From Hymenobacter jeollabukensis (GTDB taxonomy: Bacteria; Bacteroidota; Bacteroidia; Cytophagales; Hymenobacteraceae): a DNA stretch of 64,000 nucleotides. Position 1 is the first letter of the stretch; each line of letters starts with the position of its first letter. This document shows, piece after piece, positions 57,441-64,000 of this stretch. The notes beneath the pieces are model-generated. The model was not told the DNA's origin and ran no database searches. It worked only from the letters and a program-made list of their open reading frames with translations. The DNA is taken from NCBI RefSeq assembly GCF_005771675.1, contig NZ_VAJM01000014.1, positions 124,001 to 188,000 of the forward strand, in the 5' to 3' direction. Made by a program: the position numbers and the translations under genes.

Positions 57441-59737
57441 TCACTACGGACGAAGCCCTGATAAATGCGCCGGTCACGCTGACGAACTGCGACCGGGAGC
57501 CGATTCACATCCCCGGCTCGGTGCAGCCCTACGGCTTTCTGCTCTGCCTCGACGAGCGCCGCCGCCGCGTGGTGCACGCCTCCGCCAACGCGGCCGAGCA
57601 GGTGGGCATCGAAGCCGAGGACCTGCTCGGCCTGGGGCTGGAGCGCCTGTTTGGCCCGGCCACCCAGGCCGAGGTCGAGCGGCTGCTCGACGCGGCAACC
57701 GAAGAGCCCAAGCTGCTCACCATCCAGCTCGACGCGGTGGCTGGCCAGCCGGCTTACCGCCTCATCGTACACCGCCACGACGCGCTGCTCTGGCTGGAAT
57801 TTGAGCCCGTGGCCGAGGGTGAGCGGAACGTACTGGACCTGGCCACGCTCAACCAGACCCTGGGCCAGATGCTGAGCGCGGGCTCGGTGCCGGAATTCTG
57901 CCAGTTCGCCGTCGACCAGCTGCGCGACCTGACGGGCTTCGACCGGGTGCTGATGTACCGCTTCGCCGAGGACGCCAGCGGCGAAGTGGTGGCCGAAGCC
58001 AAGCGCGCCGACCTGGAGCCCTTCTTCGGCCTGCACTACCCCGCCACCGACATTCCGCAGCAGGCGCGGGCCATGTACCTGAAGAGCTGGCTGCGCTTCA
58101 TCCCCGACGTGGACTACCGGCCCGCGCCGCTGGTGCCGGTGCTCCACCCCGGTCAGCAGCGCCCGCCCGACATGACGTACTCGGTGCTGCGCAGCGTGTC
58201 GCCCATCCATTTGCAGTACCTGCGCAACATGGGCGTGGCGGCCACCATGACCATTTCCGTCATTCAGGAAGGCCGGCTGTGGGGGCTCATCACCTGCCAC
58301 CACCTCACGCCGCTGCTGCTGCGCTACGAGCTGCGCGAGCTGTGCCTGTTCATCGGCAAGACGTTTTCGGCCCTGCTCAAGACCAAGCAGCAGCAGGACG
58401 AATTTGCCTATCAGCTGCACATCCGCGAAACGCAGGCCCAGCTGTTTGAGCAGGTCGGTCGCCACGCCAACTTCCTCGACGGCCTCTACCAGCGCCGCCC
58501 CACGGTTACCGACGTGTTCGACTGCGGCGGGGCGGCCATCTGCTTCGAGGGCAGCATCATCACCCTGGGCAGCACGCCCAGCAAGCCGCAGATTGCAGAG
58601 CTGACCGAGTGGCTGCAGCGGCACGCCCCGCAGAACCTGTTCTACACCAATTCCTACGTACAGCACAACCCGGCGGGCCTGGCCATCCGGGGCACGGCCA
58701 GCGGCATTATGGCCGTATCATTGTCGGAGGAGCCGCGCGACTACCTGATTTGGTTCCGGCCCGAGGTGATTCAGACGGTGACCTGGGCCGGCCGCGAGCA
58801 GAAGGTGGAGCGCCTGGAAAACGGCGTGTTGCACCTCTCGCCCCGCCAGTCGTTCGAGGCCTGGAAGCAGACCGTCGACAGCACCGCCGTAGCCTGGCGC
58901 CCGATGGAAATCAAGGCGGCCGAGGAAATCCGGCTGCACCTCTCCGACGTGCGCCTGAAAATCTTCAACGAGCTGCAGGTGCGCGCCGCCGCGCTCAGCA
59001 AGCTGAACTCGGAGCTGGAGCGCAGCAACGATGAGCTGGACTCCTTCGCCTACGTGGCCTCGCACGATTTGAAGGAACCCCTGCGCGGCATCCACAACTA
59101 CTCCATCTTCCTGCTCGAAGACTACGCCGACAAGCTCGACGCCGACGGCACCCAGAAACTGCAAACGCTGGTGCGCCTGAGCCAGCGCATGGAGTCCCTG
59201 ATCGAGTCCTTGCTGCAGCTCTCGCGCGTGGGCCGGCAGGAGCTGACCGTCACCGAAACCGACCTGGATGCGGTGGTGGCCGACGTGCTCGATGTGCTGC
59301 AACTCAGCTATCAACGCATCGACCAGCTGGTGACGGTGCACGGCCCGCTGCCTACCTTGCGCTGTGACGCAGTCCGGTTGCGGGAAATTTTTAATAATCT
59401 GCTTACCAACGCCCTCAAATACAACGACAAACCCACGCCCCACGTAGAAGTGGGCCTGGCCTCAGCCAAGGTCCGCGGCCCGCGCGGCACCGGCCGGCCC
59501 GACGACTACTACGTGTTCTACGTACGCGACAACGGCATCGGCATTGATGCCCGGCACCACGAAGCTGTATTCAAAATCTTCAAGCGCCTGCACGCGCAGG
59601 ACAAGTACGGCGGCGGCACGGGCGCCGGCCTGCCCATTGCCCGCAAAATGGTGGAACGCCACGAGGGGGAATTGTGGTTAGAGTCGGTACCCGGTCAGGG
59701 CACAACGTTTTTCTTTTCTCTTTCAAAGCACTTGTAA
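57422..59737 (+). CDS. bphP: Bacteriophytochrome histidine kinase
   Basis: 771 residues from a GTG at 57422, which puts the chromophore-binding cysteine at position 23 (VTLTNCDREPIHIPGSVQPY), as in other BphPs. Order: PAS-2 (20-120), GAF (140-310, with YPATDIPQQARAMYLKSWLR, the PASDIP motif), PHY (330-510, with LSPRQSFEAWKQTV, the PRxSF tongue motif), HisKA with SHDLKEPLRGI (phosphorylated His near residue 546), and HATPase_c (VRDNGIGIDARHHEAVFK, YGGGTGAGLPIARKMVERHE). It senses red/far-red light through biliverdin. The chosen start overlaps haem oxygenase, and an upstream start would require non-coding sequence. The next gene begins right at its stop. Confidence 0.9.
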   Translation: MDRATVVTTDEALINAPVTLTNCDREPIHIPGSVQPYGFLLCLDERRRRVVHASANAAEQVGIEAEDLLGLGLERLFGPATQAEVERLLDAATEEPKLLTIQLDAVAGQPAYRLIVHRHDALLWLEFEPVAEGERNVLDLATLNQTLGQMLSAGSVPEFCQFAVDQLRDLTGFDRVLMYRFAEDASGEVVAEAKRADLEPFFGLHYPATDIPQQARAMYLKSWLRFIPDVDYRPAPLVPVLHPGQQRPPDMTYSVLRSVSPIHLQYLRNMGVAATMTISVIQEGRLWGLITCHHLTPLLLRYELRELCLFIGKTFSALLKTKQQQDEFAYQLHIRETQAQLFEQVGRHANFLDGLYQRRPTVTDVFDCGGAAICFEGSIITLGSTPSKPQIAELTEWLQRHAPQNLFYTNSYVQHNPAGLAIRGTASGIMAVSLSEEPRDYLIWFRPEVIQTVTWAGREQKVERLENGVLHLSPRQSFEAWKQTVDSTAVAWRPMEIKAAEEIRLHLSDVRLKIFNELQVRAAALSKLNSELERSNDELDSFAYVASHDLKEPLRGIHNYSIFLLEDYADKLDADGTQKLQTLVRLSQRMESLIESLLQLSRVGRQELTVTETDLDAVVADVLDVLQLSYQRIDQLVTVHGPLPTLRCDAVRLREIFNNLLTNALKYNDKPTPHVEVGLASAKVRGPRGTGRPDDYYVFYVRDNGIGIDARHHEAVFKIFKRLHAQDKYGGGTGAGLPIARKMVERHEGELWLESVPGQGTTFFFSLSKHL

Positions 59738-60184
59738 GTGATACCCTCGGCTCACAAACCCATCCTGGTGGTGGAAGACAGCGCGGAAGACTTCACGGCC
59801 CTCGGCCGGGCCTTCCGCAAGCAAGCGCTGCCCAACCCCGTGCTGCGCTGCGAAGACGGTGACCAGGCCCTGGAATACCTGCAGGGCTACGGCAAGCACG
59901 CCAACTGGCCCGCCCAGATGCCGGCCTTCGTCCTGCTCGACCTGAACCTGCCCGGCACCGATGGCCGCGCCGTGCTCAGCAAGCTCAAGCAAGACCCGCA
60001 CCTGCAATCCATTCCGGTCATCATCTTCAGCACGTCCACCAACTCGCGCGACATCGAGGACTGCTACCGCCTCGGCGCCAACAGCTACCTCACCAAACCC
60101 ATCGAATTCTCGGTGCTGGAGGAGAAGGCCGCCTCGCTGGTCCGTTACTGGCTCGCCACGTCCGAGCTGCCGTCTGTAAGCTAG
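59738..60184 (+). CDS. Single-domain response regulator
   Basis: 148 residues from a GTG directly following the phytochrome stop. It is a receiver domain: VVEDSAEDFTALGRAFRKQA (acidic pocket), FVLLDLNLPGTDGRAVLSKL (phosphorylated Asp in LLDLNLPG, about residue 68), VIIFSTSTNSRDIEDCYRLG and SYLTKPIEF (conserved Lys). There is no output domain. It is the Rcp1/CphA-type partner expected of a phytochrome kinase. Confidence 0.9.
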   Translation: MIPSAHKPILVVEDSAEDFTALGRAFRKQALPNPVLRCEDGDQALEYLQGYGKHANWPAQMPAFVLLDLNLPGTDGRAVLSKLKQDPHLQSIPVIIFSTSTNSRDIEDCYRLGANSYLTKPIEFSVLEEKAASLVRYWLATSELPSVS

Positions 60185-60199
60185 CCCCGCCTGTTCTGC

Positions 60200-61327
60200 G
60201 TGAAGAAAATCCTCCTTGTCGACGACAACGAGCACGACCGGATGCTGTACCGCCGGCTGCTGCGCAAGCAGGCCGAGCACCAAGAGTTTCAAATATTCGA
60301 GGCTGACTCGGGCGACGCGGCCCGGGCCCAGTTCACTGCGCACTGCCCCGACTGCGTACTGCTCGACTATAACCTGCCCGACACCGACGGGCTGGAGCTG
60401 CTGGCCGAGTTGAAGCTGCTGGCCCCCACCGATACGCTGTGCGTGGTGATGATAACCGGCGGCGGCAGCGAAGCCCTGGCCGTGAAGGCGCTCAACAACG
60501 GTGCCCTGGATTACCTGGTGAAGCAGCATTTCGACCACGAATTGCTGTTCAAGACGGTCATGCACGCCATCGAGAAAAACGAGTGGCGCCAGCACGTGGC
60601 CCAGCACCACCGCCAGCTACAGGCCGTGAACCAGCAGCTGGCCCGCACCAACCGCGACCTGGACAACTTCGTGTACGCGGCCTCGCACGACCTGCGCCAG
60701 CCCGTCAACAACCTGCGCGGCCTCTTCGACGAACTGCAGCGCAGCGCCACCTTCGACGACCCGGAGCAGGCCACTATCCTGCGCATGGTCGATGCCTCGC
60801 TGCACGCGCTGTCGACCACCATTTCCGACCTGGCATCGGTAGTGCAGGTGGCCCGGCCCAGCGGCGAGCAAACCACCGAGCCCGTGGCCCTGGCCGACCT
60901 CACGGCCGACGTGCTGCAGACTTTGCACCCGCAGCTACAAGCCGTGCAGGCGGATATTCAGACGGATTTCGCCGACCTGCCCGAGCTGGAATACGTGCGC
61001 GGCAACCTGCGCACCATCCTGCTGAACCTGCTCACCAACGCCGTGAAGTACCGCCACCCGGAGCGCGCGCCCCAGGTGGCCCTGCGCACCCGCCTGGTAG
61101 CCAACCAGCCGGTGCTGGAGGTGCAGGACAACGGCCTGGGCATGGACCTGGAACGCCACGGTCCGGAGCTGTTTCAGCTGTTCCGCCGCTTTCACCCGCA
61201 CGCGGGCGAGGGCACCGGCGTCGGCTTGTTCCTGGTCAACCGACTGGTGCAGGCCCACGGGGGCCGCATCGAAGTGGAAAGCGAGGAAGGCCAGGGCACC
61301 ACGTTCCGGGTGCATCTGCGGGGGTAG
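60200..61327 (+). CDS. Receiver-histidine kinase hybrid
   Basis: 375 residues from a GTG at 60200. The receiver comes first (ILLVDDNEHDRMLYRRLLRK, CVLLDYNLPDTDG with the phosphorylated Asp near 56, YLVKQHF), then a coiled-coil and HisKA (YAASHDLRQPVNNLRGLFDE, His near 167) and HATPase_c (LLNLLTNAVKYRHPERAP, DNGLGMDLERHGPELFQLFR, GTGVGLFLVNRLVQAHGG). The order receiver-kinase is reversed from common hybrid kinases and resembles regulators that are switched by an upstream kinase. It starts 15 bp after the previous gene and closes the light operon. Confidence 0.88.
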   Translation: MKKILLVDDNEHDRMLYRRLLRKQAEHQEFQIFEADSGDAARAQFTAHCPDCVLLDYNLPDTDGLELLAELKLLAPTDTLCVVMITGGGSEALAVKALNNGALDYLVKQHFDHELLFKTVMHAIEKNEWRQHVAQHHRQLQAVNQQLARTNRDLDNFVYAASHDLRQPVNNLRGLFDELQRSATFDDPEQATILRMVDASLHALSTTISDLASVVQVARPSGEQTTEPVALADLTADVLQTLHPQLQAVQADIQTDFADLPELEYVRGNLRTILLNLLTNAVKYRHPERAPQVALRTRLVANQPVLEVQDNGLGMDLERHGPELFQLFRRFHPHAGEGTGVGLFLVNRLVQAHGGRIEVESEEGQGTTFRVHLRG

Positions 61328-61330
61328 CGG

Positions 61331-63313
61331 CTACGCCAATGCCTCCACGCCGATGCGCTGGAAAAAGCGGTACACCCCGTCGTAATACGTGGGCGGCCGC
61401 GTGGCATCGGCGGCGCAGCCCTCCGGGATGAACAACACCATGCCCTGCCGCGCGCGCGTCAGCAGCACCCGGTAGGCATTGAGCAGGTAGCGGCGGCTGT
61501 CGGCAGCGTTGCACTGTTGCCACTTGGTGCCCTTGAACTTGCGAAACTGCCAGCCGTCGGCGTGCAGCGACAAATCGGCGTCCCAGGCCACCCCAACCCA
61601 ATCGAGTTCCAGCCCTTGAATATCAAATTCGGTGGCGACGTCCTCCAAGTAAAAGGAAGAGCGCACGTCCGCTTTGTCATTTAAAAACCACTCGGAGGCG
61701 TCTATTTTATCTTTGATGTTCAGCCCCAGCGGCTTGAGACGGTGCGCCCCCGAGGATGCCACCAGTCCATACCGCTCGTTGCCGCGGGCCTGCGCTTGAA
61801 GCCACTGCTTGGCAGCTGCCAAGTTCCGGGTGACGCGCAAGGGATACACGGCGCGCAGCTCCGTTTCGTAGAGCTGCCGCGCGACTTCGGGCTGCACGTC
61901 CAGCACGGCCTGCACGAAGGCCGCGAGTTTCTCGGCTCGAAACGAGCGCACCGATACGGCCAGATGCAGCGCCGGGAGCGGCTCGGCGCGGAGCGCGTCG
62001 AGTTGCGCCAGCGCGGCGGCGTTCGGCAGGTAGTTCCGGTCGTCGCGGATGCGCTGCGAGTAGTAGATGCGCCAGTCCTGAAAACGGGTCTGAAACGCGC
62101 GCAGCCATTCTTCCAGCCCAGCCTCGCCGGTGTTGATTTCTTGCCCGCCGCCCACTAGGCAGACGATGGTGCACCAGTCGGGGTGGCGGTCCATGACTTC
62201 AACCAAAAACGCGGGCTCCGACTGGTTGAAGTCGGCCAGGCCTCGTTTCTGTTGCATGAATTTGCTGGCCTGCGCCGCCGACCACGCGCGCTGGGCTTCG
62301 TCGAACACCGTCACCTTCTCGATGGGCGGCCCGGCGGTGCGCAGGGCTTCATCGCGGAAGTGGTGGATGTTTTGAATAAACGAGCGGACCTGCGACAGGG
62401 CCTGCTTTTTGTCGAGTCGCCGCCCCTTTGTTTTGGCAGTGCGCATTTGGTCGCGCGCCAGGGCTTCGCGCAGCACCTCCACCAAAGGCCCGTTGCCGGA
62501 CAAGAACACGGCGTGTTCTTGCTCGTCGGCTTGGGTACGTTCATTGGCAATGTTCAGCCCAGCCAGTGTTTTGCCCGCGCCGGGCACTCCCGTAACAAAA
62601 CAGATGGCCTTGTGGCCTTCACGCTTGGCTCGGTCGATGATGGCGGCAATACAGGCGCCGGTGACAGTCAGGTTTTCGGCGCCCGCGTCGGAGCGAGAAA
62701 TATCCACTACTTGGTGGCCTTGGTACAGAGCCTGCGCCGCTTCGATGATGGTGGGCGTGGGATGATACCCAGCGTGCAGCCAAGCCGCGGGCTCGATGGC
62801 GGCAGCTGTGGGTTGGACGGGCAAATTCAGCTGTAGCAACTCGGCCAATTGGTGCTCGTTGCCACGCTGCGGGTGATATACCAAATCCAGAAAGGCGCGC
62901 GCCTCATTCACATGCCGACCCGCTTTGGTAGCCAGCAGTACCGGCACGATGCGCGCGTGGTGGCTGCCGGCGTGGAAGTTTTTCAGGTCCAGCGCATAGT
63001 CCAGCACCTGGTCGAGGGCCGCTGGGTCGTAGAAGGTGCTGCCAACCTTGAACTCCAGCACAAACACCACGTCGTCAAGCAGCAACACGGCATCGGCGCG
63101 CTTGCCCATGCGCGGAATCACCAGTTCCAGCAGCAAATACCCTCGCTCAAACGCTCGCAATTCCCGCTTGAGCAGATGAATTTGGTCGCGCCAAGCATTT
63201 TTCTGCAGGTCTTCCAGCGCGTGCGTGTGCGCCAAGGTGAGTTGGCCGATAATATGGGCCTCGTCGTGGGCTAAGAATACGTCGACGGGAGCGTGATAAT
63301 ACGCGCGTTGCAC
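61331..63313 (-). CDS. DUF2075 NTPase/helicase with PD-(D/E)XK-like N-terminus
   Basis: 660 residues from a GTG at 63313, which gives the usual start (QRAYYHAPVDVFLAHDEAHI); an upstream frame stays open to the menA gene but is out of character. Residues 60-115 have LLELVIPRMGKRADAVLLLD then FVLEFK (Asp74, Glu87, Lys89), a PD-(D/E)XK nuclease-type pattern. The NTPase carries Walker A GVPGAGKTLAGLNI near 240-253 and Walker B KVTVFDEAQRAW near 338. C-terminal helicase-like parts include LEDVATEFDIQGLELDWVGV and NAYRVLLTRARQGMVLFIPE. DUF2075 proteins are SF1-like with unknown function. Composition is lower in GC than the neighbours. A role in DNA processing or defence is an inference. Confidence 0.8.
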   Translation of the reverse strand: MQRAYYHAPVDVFLAHDEAHIIGQLTLAHTHALEDLQKNAWRDQIHLLKRELRAFERGYLLLELVIPRMGKRADAVLLLDDVVFVLEFKVGSTFYDPAALDQVLDYALDLKNFHAGSHHARIVPVLLATKAGRHVNEARAFLDLVYHPQRGNEHQLAELLQLNLPVQPTAAAIEPAAWLHAGYHPTPTIIEAAQALYQGHQVVDISRSDAGAENLTVTGACIAAIIDRAKREGHKAICFVTGVPGAGKTLAGLNIANERTQADEQEHAVFLSGNGPLVEVLREALARDQMRTAKTKGRRLDKKQALSQVRSFIQNIHHFRDEALRTAGPPIEKVTVFDEAQRAWSAAQASKFMQQKRGLADFNQSEPAFLVEVMDRHPDWCTIVCLVGGGQEINTGEAGLEEWLRAFQTRFQDWRIYYSQRIRDDRNYLPNAAALAQLDALRAEPLPALHLAVSVRSFRAEKLAAFVQAVLDVQPEVARQLYETELRAVYPLRVTRNLAAAKQWLQAQARGNERYGLVASSGAHRLKPLGLNIKDKIDASEWFLNDKADVRSSFYLEDVATEFDIQGLELDWVGVAWDADLSLHADGWQFRKFKGTKWQQCNAADSRRYLLNAYRVLLTRARQGMVLFIPEGCAADATRPPTYYDGVYRFFQRIGVEALA

Positions 63314-63369
63314 CGGCAATTCGTTGATCAGGTAGATAACACTTGCTATTCGGGCTAATCCGACTGCTT

Positions 63370-64000
63370 TTACAGCAGTTGCCCCACCCCGAACAGCAGC
63401 ACGAACAGCAGGGTGCTCATGGCCATCTGCTTCAGCAGCGGGTCGAGCTGCATGGACTCTTGCCGCTTCCACACCTGCACGCCGTTGAAGAGCAGCAGCG
63501 GGGCGGCCCCGAGGAACAGCCACTGCCAGGGCGAGCGGTAATTCTGCAGCACGTACACCACGGCCGCGCCTAGGCCCAACAGCAGCAGCAGCCAGTGGTA
63601 GAGGCGGGCGCGCTGCGGGCCCAGGCGCACCGGCACCGTGATTTTGCCGGCCAGCGCGTCGGAGCGGATGTCGCGGATGTTGTTCACGTTCAGCACGGCG
63701 GCCGAGAAGCAACCCAGGCTCACGGCGGGCAGCAGCACGGCCAAGGGCAGGGCCTCGGCCCATTCGGCGGCGGCGCGGTAAGCCTGCAGGAAGTACGTGC
63801 CGCACACGCCCACCAAGCCGAAAAACAGGAACACCGACACGTCGCCGAGGCCGGAGTAGCCGTAGGGCCGGGAGCCGGCGGTGTAGTTGATGGCCGCCCA
63901 GATGGCGCAGAGGCCGATAACGAGAAACGCCCCAAACACCCACAGCCCGGCAAAGCCCAGCGCCACCCACAGCAGCGCCACGCCGCTCACCAGCGAAGCC
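63370..64000 (-). CDS. menA: MenA-type 1,4-dihydroxy-2-naphthoate prenyltransferase (5' end cut)
   Basis: At least 210 residues; the frame continues past the window edge, so the N-terminal Asp-rich motif is not visible. Visible motifs are YTAGSRPYGYSGLGDVSVFL, the helix FFGLVGVCGTYFLQ and the second Asp-rich motif NVNNIRDIRSDALAGKITV, which are typical of MenA in the UbiA superfamily. It attaches the polyprenyl chain to DHNA in menaquinone synthesis, the main quinone of Bacteroidota. It lies upstream of the DUF2075 gene on the same strand, with 56 bp between. It is clearly different from the UbiA-like gene at 26377. Confidence 0.88.
   Translation of the reverse strand, partial: ASLVSGVALLWVALGFAGLWVFGAFLVIGLCAIWAAINYTAGSRPYGYSGLGDVSVFLFFGLVGVCGTYFLQAYRAAAEWAEALPLAVLLPAVSLGCFSAAVLNVNNIRDIRSDALAGKITVPVRLGPQRARLYHWLLLLLGLGAAVVYVLQNYRSPWQWLFLGAAPLLLFNGVQVWKRQESMQLDPLLKQMAMSTLLFVLLFGVGQLL

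Noticed and set aside
63314-63970. Longer DUF2075 frame extending through the menA region
   Set aside because: The extension has no family character and overlaps the MenA frame; the GTG at 63313 gives a plausible N-terminus.
1-64000. tRNA or rRNA genes
   Set aside because: No cloverleaf with a T-loop-like GTTCGANNCC in the correct context and no rRNA-like stretch was recognised by eye.

Overview
The window is gene-dense, GC-rich DNA of a member of the Bacteroidota, most likely Hymenobacter or a close relative. Pointers are the CarboxypepD-regulatory-domain TonB receptor, the absence of clear Shine-Dalgarno sites, many starts preceded by a Bacteroidota-type -7 box (TAnnTTTG-like, usually TACCTTCG, TATCTTGC or TACCTTTG), a GT3-type glycogen synthase beside a GH13 enzyme, a biliverdin phytochrome with its haem oxygenase, split YeeE/YedE pairs and dispersed palindromic repeats. 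The genus is inferred from protein style, not from a marker gene. No rRNA, tRNA, CRISPR array, integrase or transposase was seen.

Layout. 1-13.1 kb: housekeeping and stress genes (TPR protein, half-size EamA protein, KAS III, LEA-like repeat protein, ElaA acetyltransferase, 2-hydroxyacid dehydrogenase, fatty-acid desaturase, YflT-like stress protein, PAS sensor, zinc-ribbon membrane protein, M28 peptidase). 13.1-20.8 kb: a MarR regulator divergent from a TonB receptor, then an acyl-carrier-like protein lacking the usual serine, an AMP-forming acyl ligase, a BtaA/DUF3419-type 3-amino-3-carboxypropyl transferase and an APH-fold kinase. This last group looks like an uncharacterised small-molecule or lipid pathway and is the best candidate for something new. 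21-29.7 kb: LysR regulator with palindromic boxes, two GNAT genes, a PEP-synthase-like enzyme 4 bp behind a UbiA prenyltransferase, and a divergent RND/MMPL exporter. 30-32.2 kb: YfcC-type carrier and a nucleoside deaminase.

32.2-36.8 kb: an island of cell-wall hydrolases (amidase with an SH3-like tail, GH108 muramidase) around a five-helix membrane protein and an unknown soluble protein, with AT-rich spacers and no phage structural genes. 36.9-40.5 kb: YeeE/YedE sulfur transporter halves, membrane proteins and a methyltransferase. 40.7-45.3 kb: GH13 branching-type enzyme, glycogen synthase and a DUF4198 protein. 45.4-54.7 kb: STAS protein, RNase Z, queuosine-precursor transporter, TrpS, CoA transferase, Gfo/Idh oxidoreductase and an NAD-binding protein. 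54.9-61.3 kb: DEAD-box helicase, then a light-sensing operon (haem oxygenase, bacteriophytochrome kinase, response regulator, receiver-kinase). 61.3-64 kb: a DUF2075 NTPase with a PD-(D/E)XK-like N-terminus and a MenA-like prenyltransferase cut by the window edge.

Intergenic spaces carry two unexplained kinds of structure: 7-bp-unit arrays (CAATGAG x10; inverted GTTGTCA/GTTGCGA arrays) and long imperfect palindromes beginning GTCAT. Several convergent gene pairs are separated by strong hairpins.
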